Assembly: GCA_903828675.1 (NCBI GenBank) | Contig: CAIKND010000095.1 | Coordinates: 1-64,000, forward strand | Origin: an uncultured Acidobacteriaceae bacterium | GTDB taxonomy: Bacteria; Acidobacteriota; Terriglobia; Terriglobales; Acidobacteriaceae | Direction of reading: 5' to 3' | DNA length: 64,000 nucleotides | Part shown: piece by piece, positions 10,079 through 20,875 of the stretch | Layout of the letters: the number at the start of each line of letters is the position of its first letter | Position numbering within the stretch: the first letter of the stretch is position 1 | The notes under the pieces: generated by a model | Told to the model about the DNA's origin: nothing | The model's input: the letters and a program-made list of their open reading frames with translations, nothing else | Database searches by the model: none | Position numbers and translations under genes: made by a program

Positions 10079-11659
10079 TTACCGTGCGCTGAGGTGGGTG
10101 TGGAATGTGGCGACGACGTTGCCGTTTCTGCGCGCCTCAACAAACACGTTCCACGTACCTGACATGGGCGCCTGGCCTTTGCCTATGTACTTCTGCTCGC
10201 CCGCGGCCCAGGAAAGTTCGAAGGAGTTCTTCATCTCTGGCATATGCATTGCGGGCATCGCCGGCATGACAAGCGTGACCGACACCAGCGCATCGGCAAT
10301 AGGCTTTCCGGTGGCGTCAGTGAGTTTCGCATCGAAGGGATTGTCTTCGCCGGCCTTGAGCGGATCGTTGCCGGCGTGAAAGTCAAGCCTGGCCGCTGCC
10401 GCCGCATCTGCCTTATTAGGGGAAGACGAGCCAGCGTTTTGTGCCTGCTGTCCGCTGGAAAACTCCTTCGATCCTCCGTACAGCCCGGACATGCCGGAAC
10501 TCAGGTGAGCCTGGGAGTCGATGAGGAAGTTGCCACTCAGCACCACCTTGTCGCCCTTGGCGAGGCCGCTCGTGACGGGGAACAAATCTTCTGTCGGCGT
10601 GCCAACCTGCACTTCCCGCGCTTCGAAGACACCGTTGGGCCGGGCCACATACACGATCTTGCGGGTACCGGTATCCAAAACGGCCGAGCGGGGAACGACG
10701 ATGGATGGGTGTGCCGCGGGGCTCACAAAAGTCGCGCTCACAAACATGCCCGGTACCAGTCGCATCCCGGGATTGGCGACGTGCATATGTACGGGAACGG
10801 TGCGCGTCTGCTGGTTGGCGGCGGGCTCAATGAAGTCCACGTGCCCATGGAGCGTGCGGTTGGGGACCGACTCCGCGGTGATATCGACCTCCTGGCCTTG
10901 ACGGATCTGGGGCAACTGCCCCTCGTACACATCGGCCTTGATCCACACCTGGCTGAGGTCGGCGACGGTGAAAAGCGTATCGCCGGCGTTCACGTATTGC
11001 CCCTGGGTCACCTTGCGATCAACGACCGTGCCGCTCGCATAGGCATAGATGGTCACGTGGGGAACGCCTGCTGTGACTGGTGCGTCCATCTGCTTGCCGG
11101 TGATGCCCCACAGCTCGAGCCGGCGCTGGCTTGCCTTTACAAGCGCATCGGCCTGGGTACGCGCGTAGGCATCATCCGACTGGCGAAGCCCGTTGCGGTT
11201 CTCCTGGGCCAGCCGGTACTCTTCGATGGCCGTTGCAACATCGGGACTGTAAATATCCGCCACCGGTTGCCCGCCGCGCACAAGCTCGCCCGTGTATTGC
11301 ACATAGAGCTTGTCTACGCGGCCACCGATGCGCGTGCTGACCGCGGCAAGCTGTGCCTCGGGCTGCTCCACGCGGCCAAATGCGTCGATATTCGTCTTGA
11401 GCAACGCGGTGCGAACCTCGGCGACCTGCACGCCCGCCGCGGTGATTTCGGCGGGAGTGAGCTCGACGGTGACGCCGGGCTGCGTACCAGATGGGGCGGC
11501 CGCGCTGCTTGCCGGTTGCGATGGTGTCACGGCACGCTCCGCAGCCGCCACCGGAAAGAAGTGCCTCTCGCGTGCCTCGTAGATTGCAAATGCCAATCCA
11601 GCGGCCAGGATTCCGGCCCCCGCGCCCAATGCGATCAGTCTCGTCTCTTTGGCAGTCAT
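10079..11659 (-). CDS. cusB: RND efflux periplasmic adaptor (CusB-like) with C-terminal FixH/YtkA-like domain
   Basis: 526 residues. An N-terminal membrane anchor (about 8-28) is followed by the barrel-sandwich/lipoyl and alpha-hairpin regions and beta-barrel of membrane-fusion proteins, including ITGKQMDAPVTAG and YAYASGTVVDRKV segments. An extra C-terminal domain of about 95 residues (from DNPFDAKLTD) looks like the FixH/YtkA-like domain found on some heavy-metal adaptors, with a Met/His-rich AMPAMHMPEM stretch suited to copper or silver. The start codon overlaps the cusC stop by four bases (ATGA), so translation is probably coupled. It would bridge CusA and the outer-membrane channel. Confidence 0.9.
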   Translation of the reverse strand: MTAKETRLIALGAGAGILAAGLAFAIYEARERHFFPVAAAERAVTPSQPASSAAAPSGTQPGVTVELTPAEITAAGVQVAEVRTALLKTNIDAFGRVEQPEAQLAAVSTRIGGRVDKLYVQYTGELVRGGQPVADIYSPDVATAIEEYRLAQENRNGLRQSDDAYARTQADALVKASQRRLELWGITGKQMDAPVTAGVPHVTIYAYASGTVVDRKVTQGQYVNAGDTLFTVADLSQVWIKADVYEGQLPQIRQGQEVDITAESVPNRTLHGHVDFIEPAANQQTRTVPVHMHVANPGMRLVPGMFVSATFVSPAAHPSIVVPRSAVLDTGTRKIVYVARPNGVFEAREVQVGTPTEDLFPVTSGLAKGDKVVLSGNFLIDSQAHLSSGMSGLYGGSKEFSSGQQAQNAGSSSPNKADAAAAARLDFHAGNDPLKAGEDNPFDAKLTDATGKPIADALVSVTLVMPAMPAMHMPEMKNSFELSWAAGEQKYIGKGQAPMSGTWNVFVEARRNGNVVATFHTHLSAR

Positions 11660-12969
11660 CTGCTTGTCCTTTCTGCGCCGGATTTGGCGGGTAGTGGAGC
11701 GCCTATCGCGCGCTCCAGATTGGCGACACCCGCGTCTGTTGCGGCCGATGCTTTGTAGTAGGCGGTCTGAATGTCGAGCAGCAGGTTCTGGCTGTCGATC
11801 AGCATGGGAAACTCGGCGCGATTGTTTTCATAGGCAGCGGTTGAAGCTTTGAACGACGCATCGGCTTGTGGCAGCAGCGTATCGCGATAGACCTTGACGC
11901 GCTTCTGCGCCGCCAGAATCGCAATCTGGGCCTGTCGTATCTCCAGAAACGCGGCCGCTGTACGCGCTTGCAACTCAGCTTCAGTTACTTCGGTTGCCGC
12001 ATCGGCTTGTTTGGCTTCGTTCTCATGGCGGGTACGATTCAGTCGAGGCAGATTCATGGAGAACTCGGCCATGTAGGCGCTGCGTGCAGCGGAACCGGTG
12101 GGCATGAGCATGTAGCCCACGCCGACGGTGAAGTCGGGCTTCATGGCCAGGCGCGTGTTCTGGCTCTCGTCTTGGCCCCTGGCGATCTGCTTGCGCAGCG
12201 CGGCCAGTTCGGGACGGTGTTCGATTGCCATGCGCTCCAACTCTTCGATGGATGGCAGGTCGCCGGGAGTGGCATAAGAGCCGGCGATCTCGATGGGCTC
12301 GTCCGGGCGCCGGCCCATGAGCGAATTCAATAGGGCGCGGGCGTTGTCGCGCTCCTCATCTAGCTCAATCAGGTGCTCGGAGAGGCGCGTGAGAGCCATC
12401 TGGGCGCGGAGGACGTCGGCTTGCGGTACTTTGCCGCTGGTGTATTGGGCCAGGGTCACGGCCAAGGCCTCCTTGAGGAGCGACGCCTGGCGATCGTGCA
12501 ACTGCATCTCGTCGGCATTGCGCTTGAGGTCAGTGCAGGCCTTGCGTACCTGGACAGCGATCTCCTGGCGCAAGGTTTCGAGTTCGCCGGCCGCCACTTC
12601 AACCTCGTCGCCGGCAACCTTGGCGCGCATGTCCCGCTTCTGCTTGCTGACGAAGGTCTGCTGGACCATGAACATGGCTTGCGCCTGGTTGAGGTCCCAG
12701 GGTTGGCGCAGCGGCGTGTCCCAGTCGCGTACCTGGAACATGGGATCTTCCAGGCTGCGCGCGGTGGTGGTCTTGAGCTGCACGAGCGACAAGCGGCGTA
12801 CCGCGGCTCGGATCTCGGGATTGCCCTGCAGGGCTTCAGCCACGGCCTCTTCCACCTTCATGGGCGCGACGGCGGGAACGGAAACAGAGACGGAGTGCGG
12901 CGCAGTTTGTCCCTGAGAAGCAATCGATAGCGCCAACACGAGCGGCGCAACAATGGAAATGGATTTCAC
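11656..12969 (-). CDS. cusC: TolC-family outer-membrane efflux channel (CusC-like)
   Basis: 437 residues from a GTG start with a GGAG site upstream. A cleavable signal peptide (about 1-22) is present. Two halves of long amphipathic helices typical of the OEP/TolC fold follow, with the repeated LARAQMALTR-like and AAYENNRAEF patterns. There is no lipobox, unlike E. coli CusC. As the outer-membrane component it would complete the tripartite pump with the two downstream genes. It lies 85 bases after the Cys-rich small protein gene. Confidence 0.9.
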   Translation of the reverse strand: MKSISIVAPLVLALSIASQGQTAPHSVSVSVPAVAPMKVEEAVAEALQGNPEIRAAVRRLSLVQLKTTTARSLEDPMFQVRDWDTPLRQPWDLNQAQAMFMVQQTFVSKQKRDMRAKVAGDEVEVAAGELETLRQEIAVQVRKACTDLKRNADEMQLHDRQASLLKEALAVTLAQYTSGKVPQADVLRAQMALTRLSEHLIELDEERDNARALLNSLMGRRPDEPIEIAGSYATPGDLPSIEELERMAIEHRPELAALRKQIARGQDESQNTRLAMKPDFTVGVGYMLMPTGSAARSAYMAEFSMNLPRLNRTRHENEAKQADAATEVTEAELQARTAAAFLEIRQAQIAILAAQKRVKVYRDTLLPQADASFKASTAAYENNRAEFPMLIDSQNLLLDIQTAYYKASAATDAGVANLERAIGAPLPAKSGAERTSR

Positions 12970-13054
12970 GCTTCAACTCCACGGCAATAGGGCAAAGGGA
13001 AATTGCCAGGGCGCAGAGATGCGCACCCCGAATGGCCTGGGCGGAATTGGAAAG

Positions 13055-13405
13055 CTAGATTCTTAAGCTGAAGGCGCCGGTTGGCGGAGACTGCGGAGGA
13101 GCGGCTGCCGGTGCAGGAAAATGACTTGGCGAGGAGAGATGGATCAAGGCGGCAAACTGGAAAAGTTGCGCGGCAGGAGCGGCAGGCGGAAGGACTGGAT
13201 TCACTATGTTGGACGGCAACTCAGAGCGAACGATGCAGCAGTTGGTGGTGACCGTGCTTCCGTGCTCAGAAGCAGCAATGCAGCAACTGTGCGCGGCTTT
13301 GTGAGCGACCTTTTGGGACTGTTGCAGGCAGATTCCGGACGGCACGAGGAGCGCACCCACAAGCAGGATGGCAACCGCAGCGCGTTGGAAAACACCTCTC
13401 AACAT
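13055..13405 (-). CDS. Small secreted Cys-rich protein at head of cus operon
   Basis: 116 residues with a hydrophobic signal sequence (about 8-26) and two adjacent-cysteine pairs (SCCIA and NCCIV) in the first 60 residues; the second half is Pro/Ala/Ser-rich with no fold visible. I do not recognise a family. Its place as the first gene before cusC, and the paired cysteines with nearby histidines (VAHKAAHSCC), suggest a role in sensing or binding copper or silver in the periplasm, but this is inference. The ribosome binding site is weak. The G-rich tract begins 63 bases upstream. Confidence 0.6.
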   Translation of the reverse strand: MLRGVFQRAAVAILLVGALLVPSGICLQQSQKVAHKAAHSCCIAASEHGSTVTTNCCIVRSELPSNIVNPVLPPAAPAAQLFQFAALIHLSSPSHFPAPAAAPPQSPPTGAFSLRI

Positions 13406-13467
13406 GGCTTGAGCTTAGCAGATGTCGAAGTTGCCGCTGTGATATGGATCACTCGACCGGGCATTTT

Positions 13468-13514
13468 GGGAGGGGGGTGGGTAGTAGGGAGGGGGGTGGG
13501 AGGGGAGGGGTGGG
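13468..13514 (+). repeat. G-rich tract with quadruplex potential
   Basis: Nine runs of three to six G occur within 47 bases, arranged as two copies of GGGAGGGGGGTGGG separated by TAGTA and then a third, degenerate copy. This exceeds the four-run requirement for a G-quadruplex. It lies upstream of the cus operon with the G-rich strand as template. Function unknown. Confidence 0.6.
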
Positions 13515-13815
13515 TGTCTTGCTTATCTGAAGCCGGGTCGATTTTCTACCGTGGCTTGCGGTTGAATTTCACGCTTAGAAGAGCCGAATGCTTGTGGTAT
13601 GTTGCACAAAATAAGTGTGGATCTTCTCTTTTCAGCGAGGTTGACGCTTCAGTGAGAGGCATGGACGTCTACAAAAACTATTGTGCGCCAAAGTGAGGTA
13701 ATTCTATGCAAAAGGCGGGGAAGTAAATTAAGGGGTTGAAAGAAGGGCAGCAAGTCAGCCCCTGCTGCGCAGGGTTAGCAAGTCAGCGGGTGATGCCGGG
13801 CTTCGGTCACTCCTA

Positions 13816-13918
13816 ATAAACGGTTCGGTTGAGTGTTGTTCTGTCCCACCCATTCCGCAAAAAACGCGGAATGGATGGGGCACGGTGCTTGGTCGCGGGG
13901 AAGGCGTCTGCCGTTCAT
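13816..13918. repeat. Palindromic element, class A copy 1 (core 13844-13882)
   Basis: The core reads TCCCAC + CCATTCCGC + A-rich loop + GCGGAATGG + ATGGGGCA. It folds into a hairpin with one C-A mismatch near its base. The flanks are shared with the copy at 27461-27563 (including GGTTGAGTG and CGGTGCTT-GTCGCGGGG) and end in near-inverted ATAAACGG/CCGTTCAT. The surrounding 13406-13997 stretch otherwise contains only the G-rich tract and no gene I can support. Confidence 0.85.
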
Positions 13919-13997
13919 CCCCGGACTTGAAGTAATAGCACTGTGACGGAACAGAACATGGGTTCGCTGCGGAAGCGGTGGTTACTGAGGGGAGATA

Positions 13998-14074
13998 TGG
14001 TGCGCCCGGAGAGATTCGAACTCCCGACCTAACGCTCCGGAGGCGTTCGCTCTATCCAGCTGAGCTACGGGCGC
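13998..14074 (-). tRNA. tRNA-Arg (anticodon CCG)
   Basis: On the minus strand a full cloverleaf is present: acceptor stem GCGCCCG/CGGGCGC, D arm with AGCTGGATA, anticodon stem AACGC/GCGTT with loop CTCCGGA (anticodon CCG, reading CGG), short variable arm, T arm GGGAG-TTCGAAT-CTCTC and an encoded CCA end. The length is 77 bases including CCA. Confidence 0.97.
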
Positions 14075-14133
14075 GCTCTTTAAGCATACCGCACTTTGGT
14101 TTCCCAGGTAGCTGGGGCGGCGCGGCGCGGAGT

Positions 14134-14433
14134 TCAGGCCGGTCCAGAACCGCTGAATTCCGATGGGGAGGCTGGCCCATGCTTCTGCGCGCGGAGCTCC
14201 TCCATGACCGACTGGATGAGTTGCTTGGCTCCGTCCATGCCACCGAGAACCGCCTGGAGGTCGAGGGCGGGCTTGGCGGGGTTGCGGGTGGAGGCGCAGT
14301 AGACGCCGTGCTGGCCTACCAGGATAAGCGCGTCGGTGAGCAGGTCGAGCGCCACGGCAAGGCGGCCGCGCTCGATGCCCAACATGAATTCGTGCCGTTC
14401 GAGTTCGGTTCGCTTTTCGTCGAAGACATCCAT
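14134..14433 (-). CDS. Small hypothetical protein
   Basis: 99 residues, acidic N-terminus and mostly helical, with MLGIERGRLAVALDLL and QLIQSVMEELRAQ helices. No signal peptide or membrane segment. I do not recognise the family. The gene sits between the tRNA and the cupin gene on the same strand and reads as a plausible cytoplasmic protein, but the ribosome binding site is weak. A longer shadow frame exists on the opposite strand, so the call depends on codon pattern and position. Confidence 0.55.
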   Translation of the reverse strand: MDVFDEKRTELERHEFMLGIERGRLAVALDLLTDALILVGQHGVYCASTRNPAKPALDLQAVLGGMDGAKQLIQSVMEELRAQKHGPASPSEFSGSGPA

Positions 14434-14472
14434 GCTTTCAGCGTAACTGAAGGGGGTGGATGAGGCGGCGGG

Positions 14473-14868
14473 CTATGCCTGATATTGCTCGTCGGTGACC
14501 TGTTCCATCCAGTCGACAGTTTTGCCGTCGAGCTTCTCCTGGATGGCGAGGTGGGTCATGGCCGTGGTGGGCGCGGCTCCGTGCCAGTGCTTCTCCAACG
14601 GCGGGAACCAGATGACATCGCCGGGCCGAATCTCCTGGATGGGACCGCCCGAGCGTTGCGCGCGGCCGCAACCGGAGGTGACAACCAGCGTTTGACCGAG
14701 CGGATGAGTGTGCCAGGCGGTGCGTGCGCCGGGTTCGAAGGTGACGCTGGCACCAACAACCCGCGCGGGGTCGGGCGCGTTAAACAGCATGTCTACCCGC
14801 ACCGTGCCCGTAAAGTAGTCCGCTGGTCCTATGCCGGAAGGTTCCGAACCGATTCGCTTGATCTCCAT
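14473..14868 (-). CDS. Cupin domain-containing protein
   Basis: 131 residues forming one cupin barrel. The metal-binding motifs are visible as [13 protein letters not shown] (motif 1) and [17 protein letters not shown] (motif 2). Proteins of this length occur as manganese cupins of the hydroxynitrile-lyase-like or carboxymuconolactone-associated type; the true substrate is unknown. It is 28 bases downstream of the aldo/keto reductase gene and probably co-transcribed with it and the alcohol dehydrogenase. GAGAGGG lies upstream of the ATG. Confidence 0.85.
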   Translation of the reverse strand: MEIKRIGSEPSGIGPADYFTGTVRVDMLFNAPDPARVVGASVTFEPGARTAWHTHPLGQTLVVTSGCGRAQRSGGPIQEIRPGDVIWFPPLEKHWHGAAPTTAMTHLAIQEKLDGKTVDWMEQVTDEQYQA

Positions 14869-14896
14869 TGTTGAATTCCCTCTCGTTGATCTTGGC

Positions 14897-16995
<2,099 letters not shown>

Positions 16996-17123
16996 GGGGA
17001 ACCCCTCAGTCTTTCTGATGATATGGATGATCCAAATCGCGTTAGTGGATGCAAAATGCCAACAATCTCAGTAGCGCGGAATCGAAAAGGGCGTAGCCTT
17101 GCGCGTTATCTCCCGGTTCTCTG

Positions 17124-18461
17124 CTAAAAGAAAACGGAATAGCTTGCAGTGAAGGTGAGCGTATCGTCAACTCGCGGTGTGATGGCCGGTCCGTGAATGT
17201 AGCTCAAGCCGAGGCTCAGGTAGTTGCCGGGGGCCAGATGGATGTTGTAGCTGCCGGTGACCGAGGCGCTATTGCGCCAGACCGCACTGCCGTTGGCGAC
17301 GAGCGCATCGGTGAAGTATTTGCTGTGGCCGGTGTAAGTCGAGAGCAGGGATGCTACATCCCCCGGCCGCCTGTTAAAGGGCGCCATTTTGTAAAAGCGC
17401 GCTTCGAAGTAGCGATCGTAGGCGTTGAATTTGGAAGCTGCCGTCATCGCCGAGCCTCCCAGGTAGAAACCATGCCAGGGCTTGAGCGGGTCGGGCTTGG
17501 TCAATTGATAATCCATCAGAACGAAAACGGCGTGGTTGCCCGGCTCCTTCTTGCCCGAGGTCTGATTTATGTAGTGCGTGCTGTTGCGCAAATAACCGGC
17601 GCGGAACCAAGCCTCGCGCTCGGTGGCGCTGGGCGCGCGGCGTTGGCCGGCCTCCTCCAGGAGCAGAAGATTATCGCCCTTGGGAGCGAAGCGCAAGCCT
17701 GTGTGATTGCGCGCCTCGTTCGCCGGTCCACCGTTTGGATCAAAGCTGCGCTGTACGCCTGTCTTGAGGTAGGTATGCGCTGGCCCATTCAATTTCAAAT
17801 TGAACTGCGGGGCGGGCATCGGAAAGAAGGCCATGCCGACCTCATACGGCAAAACTGCATAGACGCCCTGCACGCCGCTGGCAGTCGATCCGCCCACCTG
17901 CATACCCACATACTCCAGCTCGTTGGAGTTGTACCCGGCCTTGATCTCCACGCGGTCCTTGCCGAACTCCTTGTAGATATAGAGGCTCCAGAGGTTGAAG
18001 GCCTTGGGACCGGCGGGCTCCCAGCTCACCCAGTTCCAAACCCCGCTCACGTTCAACTGTGCGTGGTGCAGGCCTAGCTTGCGCAGGTCGGCGGTGAAAA
18101 TGGAGTGCAGCATGGCTCCCTCAAATGGATGTTCGCCTACATAGACTTGGCTGTCGGCCGGAGCCGGTGCGCGGAGCGTGTTCTGCGCATACTGCTGCTG
18201 AGAGATGAGGCGCAGGGCCATCCCCTTGCTCAAAAGTGCGCGGCGGAAGCGGGAATTCACATCCACATTGCTGTCAGCAAAGGGAGGCATGGCTGCGTCT
18301 CCGCCACGCCAGTTCAGATCCTCAATGGAAATTTCCGAAGTCGCCGGAGGTTCCTGTCCCGATGCGTCAGGAGAGCTTTGCGCATGACTCCATATGCCGG
18401 ACAGCATAAGGAAAACAGCGATGGAAAGCGACTTCTGCCGTTGGATTCTCTTGATCAGCAC
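17124..18461 (-). CDS. OprB-like carbohydrate-selective porin
   Basis: 445 residues from a GTG start. A signal peptide (about 1-28, ending in HAQ) is followed by a beta-strand-rich outer-membrane barrel ending in aromatic TASYSVFF, the usual C-terminal assembly signal. GVWNWVSWEPAGPKAF, NEARNHTGLRF and a late HSKYFTDALVANGSAVWRNS segment fit the OprB family. The likely role is passive uptake of sugars or related small molecules. It is transcribed divergently from the AraC regulator, which may control it and the downstream redox genes. Confidence 0.78.
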   Translation of the reverse strand: MLIKRIQRQKSLSIAVFLMLSGIWSHAQSSPDASGQEPPATSEISIEDLNWRGGDAAMPPFADSNVDVNSRFRRALLSKGMALRLISQQQYAQNTLRAPAPADSQVYVGEHPFEGAMLHSIFTADLRKLGLHHAQLNVSGVWNWVSWEPAGPKAFNLWSLYIYKEFGKDRVEIKAGYNSNELEYVGMQVGGSTASGVQGVYAVLPYEVGMAFFPMPAPQFNLKLNGPAHTYLKTGVQRSFDPNGGPANEARNHTGLRFAPKGDNLLLLEEAGQRRAPSATEREAWFRAGYLRNSTHYINQTSGKKEPGNHAVFVLMDYQLTKPDPLKPWHGFYLGGSAMTAASKFNAYDRYFEARFYKMAPFNRRPGDVASLLSTYTGHSKYFTDALVANGSAVWRNSASVTGSYNIHLAPGNYLSLGLSYIHGPAITPRVDDTLTFTASYSVFF

Positions 18462-18665
18462 ATTGCACCCCAGTGATCTCGGTTCTTGGTCCGGCGGCGA
18501 CCCCCGGTAAAGCTTGACCGTGATTCGATGCTACGGCGGGTCGAATTGAAAGCGGTATCACGATCCTTCCCTTTGATTGCCTAATTCTGTCGAACGGCAA
18601 TTTGTCTGTATATCAATGGCCGGATCGGAGGTAGGCTAGATTTGTCGAGTCAATCGGAGGCCCAG

Positions 18666-19622
18666 ATGGCGAAAGTGCTGGATGCAACTGGAGACGCACG
18701 GGCGGAGATCGAAGAGATGCGGGCCGAACTGGCGCGCAAGATTGCCGCCCACGCGAAGGACGAGGGGCCTATGGACACTACTTTGCCGGGCCTGATCCTC
18801 TCACGCAGAACCTCGCCATCCGAGTGTTTTTGCACTACCTACGAACCTGAGTTGGTGGTTTTTGCGCAGGGAGAAAAGCGTATCAGCGTCGGCGGCACGA
18901 CGCATCTATGCGATGGCTCCAACTTTCTGCTGACCTCGGTCGATCTGCCGGTCGAGAGCCAGATCATCGGGGCCTCCAGGAGCGAACCGTACCTGGCCCT
19001 GGTTCTTAAATTGGAGATGCCGGTAGTCCGCGAGATTCTCAGTCAGGACGAGCTTCTGACGCCGGAAGTTTCGTTTGGAGTTCGGGGCATGGCGGTGGGT
19101 AAGACTCCGATCGAACTGCTTCGGGTTTGTTCCCGATTGCTCGATCTACTGGATACACCCAAGGATATTCCCTTTCTTGGCAGCCTGATGCAGCGGGAGA
19201 TTCTTTACCGGCTGCTGCGTTCCCCGCTGGGCAGGCATCTGCGCTCCATCGCCACGCTAGGCGAGCAGAGCAATCGCACGGCCAGGGCTATCGGCTGGCT
19301 CAGGGCGAATTACGACAAGCCGCTGCGCGTGGAAGAACTCGCATTGGTTGCGCAGATGGGCGTCTCTACGCTGCATCATCACTTCCGCTCGCTCACCGCG
19401 ATGAGCCCGCTCCAATATCAGAAGAGGCTGCGCCTGCACGCTGCCCGCGTGCGGATGCTGACGGATGGGTTGGACGCCGCGAGCGCAGCGTTCGAGGTGG
19501 GCTACGAAAGTCCAAGCCAGTTTAGTCGCGAGTACAGCCGGTTCTTTGGGCAGTCGCCCATGCGGGACATGAAATCGCGGCGGCTAGCGAGCGTCGGTGG
19601 GGCTGGAGAGTTATCTGTTTAA
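18666..19622 (+). CDS. AraC-family transcriptional regulator (YqhC-like architecture)
   Basis: 318 residues. The ATG at 18666 is chosen over a TTG at 18642 because CGGAGG ends five bases before it. An N-terminal AraC_N/cupin-like sensor (about 60-200) is followed by two helix-turn-helix motifs: RVEELALVAQMGVSTLHHHF and ASAAFEVGYESPSQFSREYS. The adjacent divergent porin, alcohol dehydrogenase and aldo/keto reductase genes suggest it senses an aldehyde or related compound, as YqhC does. Its last codons lie inside a palindromic element whose left end supplies the stop codon. Confidence 0.9.
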   Translation: MAKVLDATGDARAEIEEMRAELARKIAAHAKDEGPMDTTLPGLILSRRTSPSECFCTTYEPELVVFAQGEKRISVGGTTHLCDGSNFLLTSVDLPVESQIIGASRSEPYLALVLKLEMPVVREILSQDELLTPEVSFGVRGMAVGKTPIELLRVCSRLLDLLDTPKDIPFLGSLMQREILYRLLRSPLGRHLRSIATLGEQSNRTARAIGWLRANYDKPLRVEELALVAQMGVSTLHHHFRSLTAMSPLQYQKRLRLHAARVRMLTDGLDAASAAFEVGYESPSQFSREYSRFFGQSPMRDMKSRRLASVGGAGELSV

Positions 19623-19702
19623 GTGTCTACGGTGGAGATTTGAATTTGTGCTGTCCCACCCTTGAATCAAAGAACGATTCAAGGATGGGGCACCCGGCGC
19701 CT
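19603..19702. repeat. Palindromic element, class B copy (core 19654-19692), right end truncated
   Basis: The core is TCCCAC + CCTTGAATC + AAAGAA + GATTCAAGG + ATGGGGCA. The left end CTGGAGAGTTATC sits exactly 51 bases before the core, as in the copies at 28651 and 30889. The left 20 bases are also the 3' end of the AraC gene. The usual right terminal repeat is missing; the sugar isomerase gene begins (3' end) at 19708. Confidence 0.85.
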
Positions 19703-19707
19703 CTTAT

Positions 19708-20574
19708 TTATACGTCCAACTTCTTCATGTATTCGGCGTCGAGGCGGATCTCTTCAATCGGCTCCATATCGAACGCTTCCTGCTCGACGAAGTAATACTT
19801 GAGGCCGGTGGCGGCGCGCATGATGGGACGGAATTGCAGACTTCCTTTACCCATGACGGTCATCTTCTGCTTGCCGTCCGCGCCCTTGACCATGTCCTTG
19901 ACGTGCATGAGCGGGAAGCGCTCCGGGGCCTTTTTGAGATAGTCAACGGGATTGTGGCCGGAGGCATTGACCCAGCCGGCGTCCATCTCGAAGACGACGA
20001 GTTTGGGATCGGTGAGGCGCAGCAGCTCGTCATAGACGGTAACGCCATCGATGAGAGCAAACTCGGGCGTGTGGTTGTGTACGCCGAAGATCATACCGGC
20101 CGCCTTGACCTTTTCGCCGATGCGATTGAACTCGCCAGCAATCCAGCGCCAATCGTCGAGGGTGGGTTCGCCCTTTACAGCCGGGTTGCGGTGCATTCCG
20201 CCGGAGGATGAGCAGACGATATATTCGAGGCCGAGGGTATGGCCGTATTCAATCCACTGATCGAGCTGCGTTTCCAGAAGGCTGAGGGTGTGGTGGGTGC
20301 TGACGCAGCGCAGGCCGTTCTGGTCCATAGCCTTGCGGAAATCGGCAGCGGAGCGGTCGTAGTAGCCGGCTGCCTCGAGGACGGTGTAGCCCGCGCCGCG
20401 GATCTTCGCCAGGGTGCCGTCAAAGTCCTTCTCCATGAGGTCGCGGACAGAGTAGATTTGCAAGCCGACGGGCTGCTTGAGCGGCGCTGCTGCCAGTCGG
20501 CCGGCGCCGACACAGGCGGCGGCGGCAATTGCGCCTGTGGTTTTCAAAAATGTTCTACGCGAGGAACAGGTCAT
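19708..20574 (-). CDS. Sugar phosphate isomerase/epimerase-like TIM-barrel protein, Tat-exported
   Basis: 288 residues from the ATG at 20574, which has AAGGAGA seven bases upstream; the longer in-frame start at 20655 is inside repeat-derived sequence. The N-terminus has a Tat motif (SSRRTFLKTTG) and an Ala-rich stretch. The body is a xylose-isomerase-like (AP endonuclease 2 family) barrel: PVGLQIYSVRDLMEK, VHNHTPEF and FEMDAGWVNASG carry candidate metal ligands. It follows the exported MocA oxidoreductase gene on the same strand, so both probably act on sugar derivatives in the periplasm. Substrate unknown. Confidence 0.88.
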   Translation of the reverse strand: MTCSSRRTFLKTTGAIAAAACVGAGRLAAAPLKQPVGLQIYSVRDLMEKDFDGTLAKIRGAGYTVLEAAGYYDRSAADFRKAMDQNGLRCVSTHHTLSLLETQLDQWIEYGHTLGLEYIVCSSSGGMHRNPAVKGEPTLDDWRWIAGEFNRIGEKVKAAGMIFGVHNHTPEFALIDGVTVYDELLRLTDPKLVVFEMDAGWVNASGHNPVDYLKKAPERFPLMHVKDMVKGADGKQKMTVMGKGSLQFRPIMRAATGLKYYFVEQEAFDMEPIEEIRLDAEYMKKLDV

Positions 20575-20640
20575 TTGTATTTCTCCTTGAGCGGTCTGGT
20601 TTCTGCGAGCGGGCTTTTGCGATGAAGCGACATTCCCGCA

Positions 20641-20796
20641 GGGGCTAAAGCCCATCTTGATTTAATTGCGTTTGCGGCACGACTAAAGTCGTGCCCTGAC
20701 ACAAAGCTCGCCAGTTTCCTTCGAACGATGAGTTTTTCCGCAACATGTAAAGTCCTTGTTGATTTTGCGGGGTTTATACCGGGGATAAATCCCCGG
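20641..20796. repeat. Three short hairpins with a shared TAAA loop
   Basis: Three perfect or near-perfect inverted repeats follow each other: GGGGC-TAAA-GCCC (20641-20653), GGCACGAC-TAAA-GTCGTGCC (20676-20695) and CCGGGGA-TAAA-TCCCCGG (20779-20796). The stems differ but the loop is the same. They fill the 300-base gap between the two Tat-enzyme genes, where no other gene is seen. Confidence 0.75.
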
Positions 20797-20875
20797 CCTA
20801 CCACCCGAATCAGCTTCGCCGCAGCAACGAAAGTCCGCACCATTCTGTACGGGCTTCGTTTGCGTGGAGCCGATA

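Noticed and set aside
10244-11758. 504-residue plus-strand frame
   Set aside because: It is antisense to cusB with no recognisable domain.
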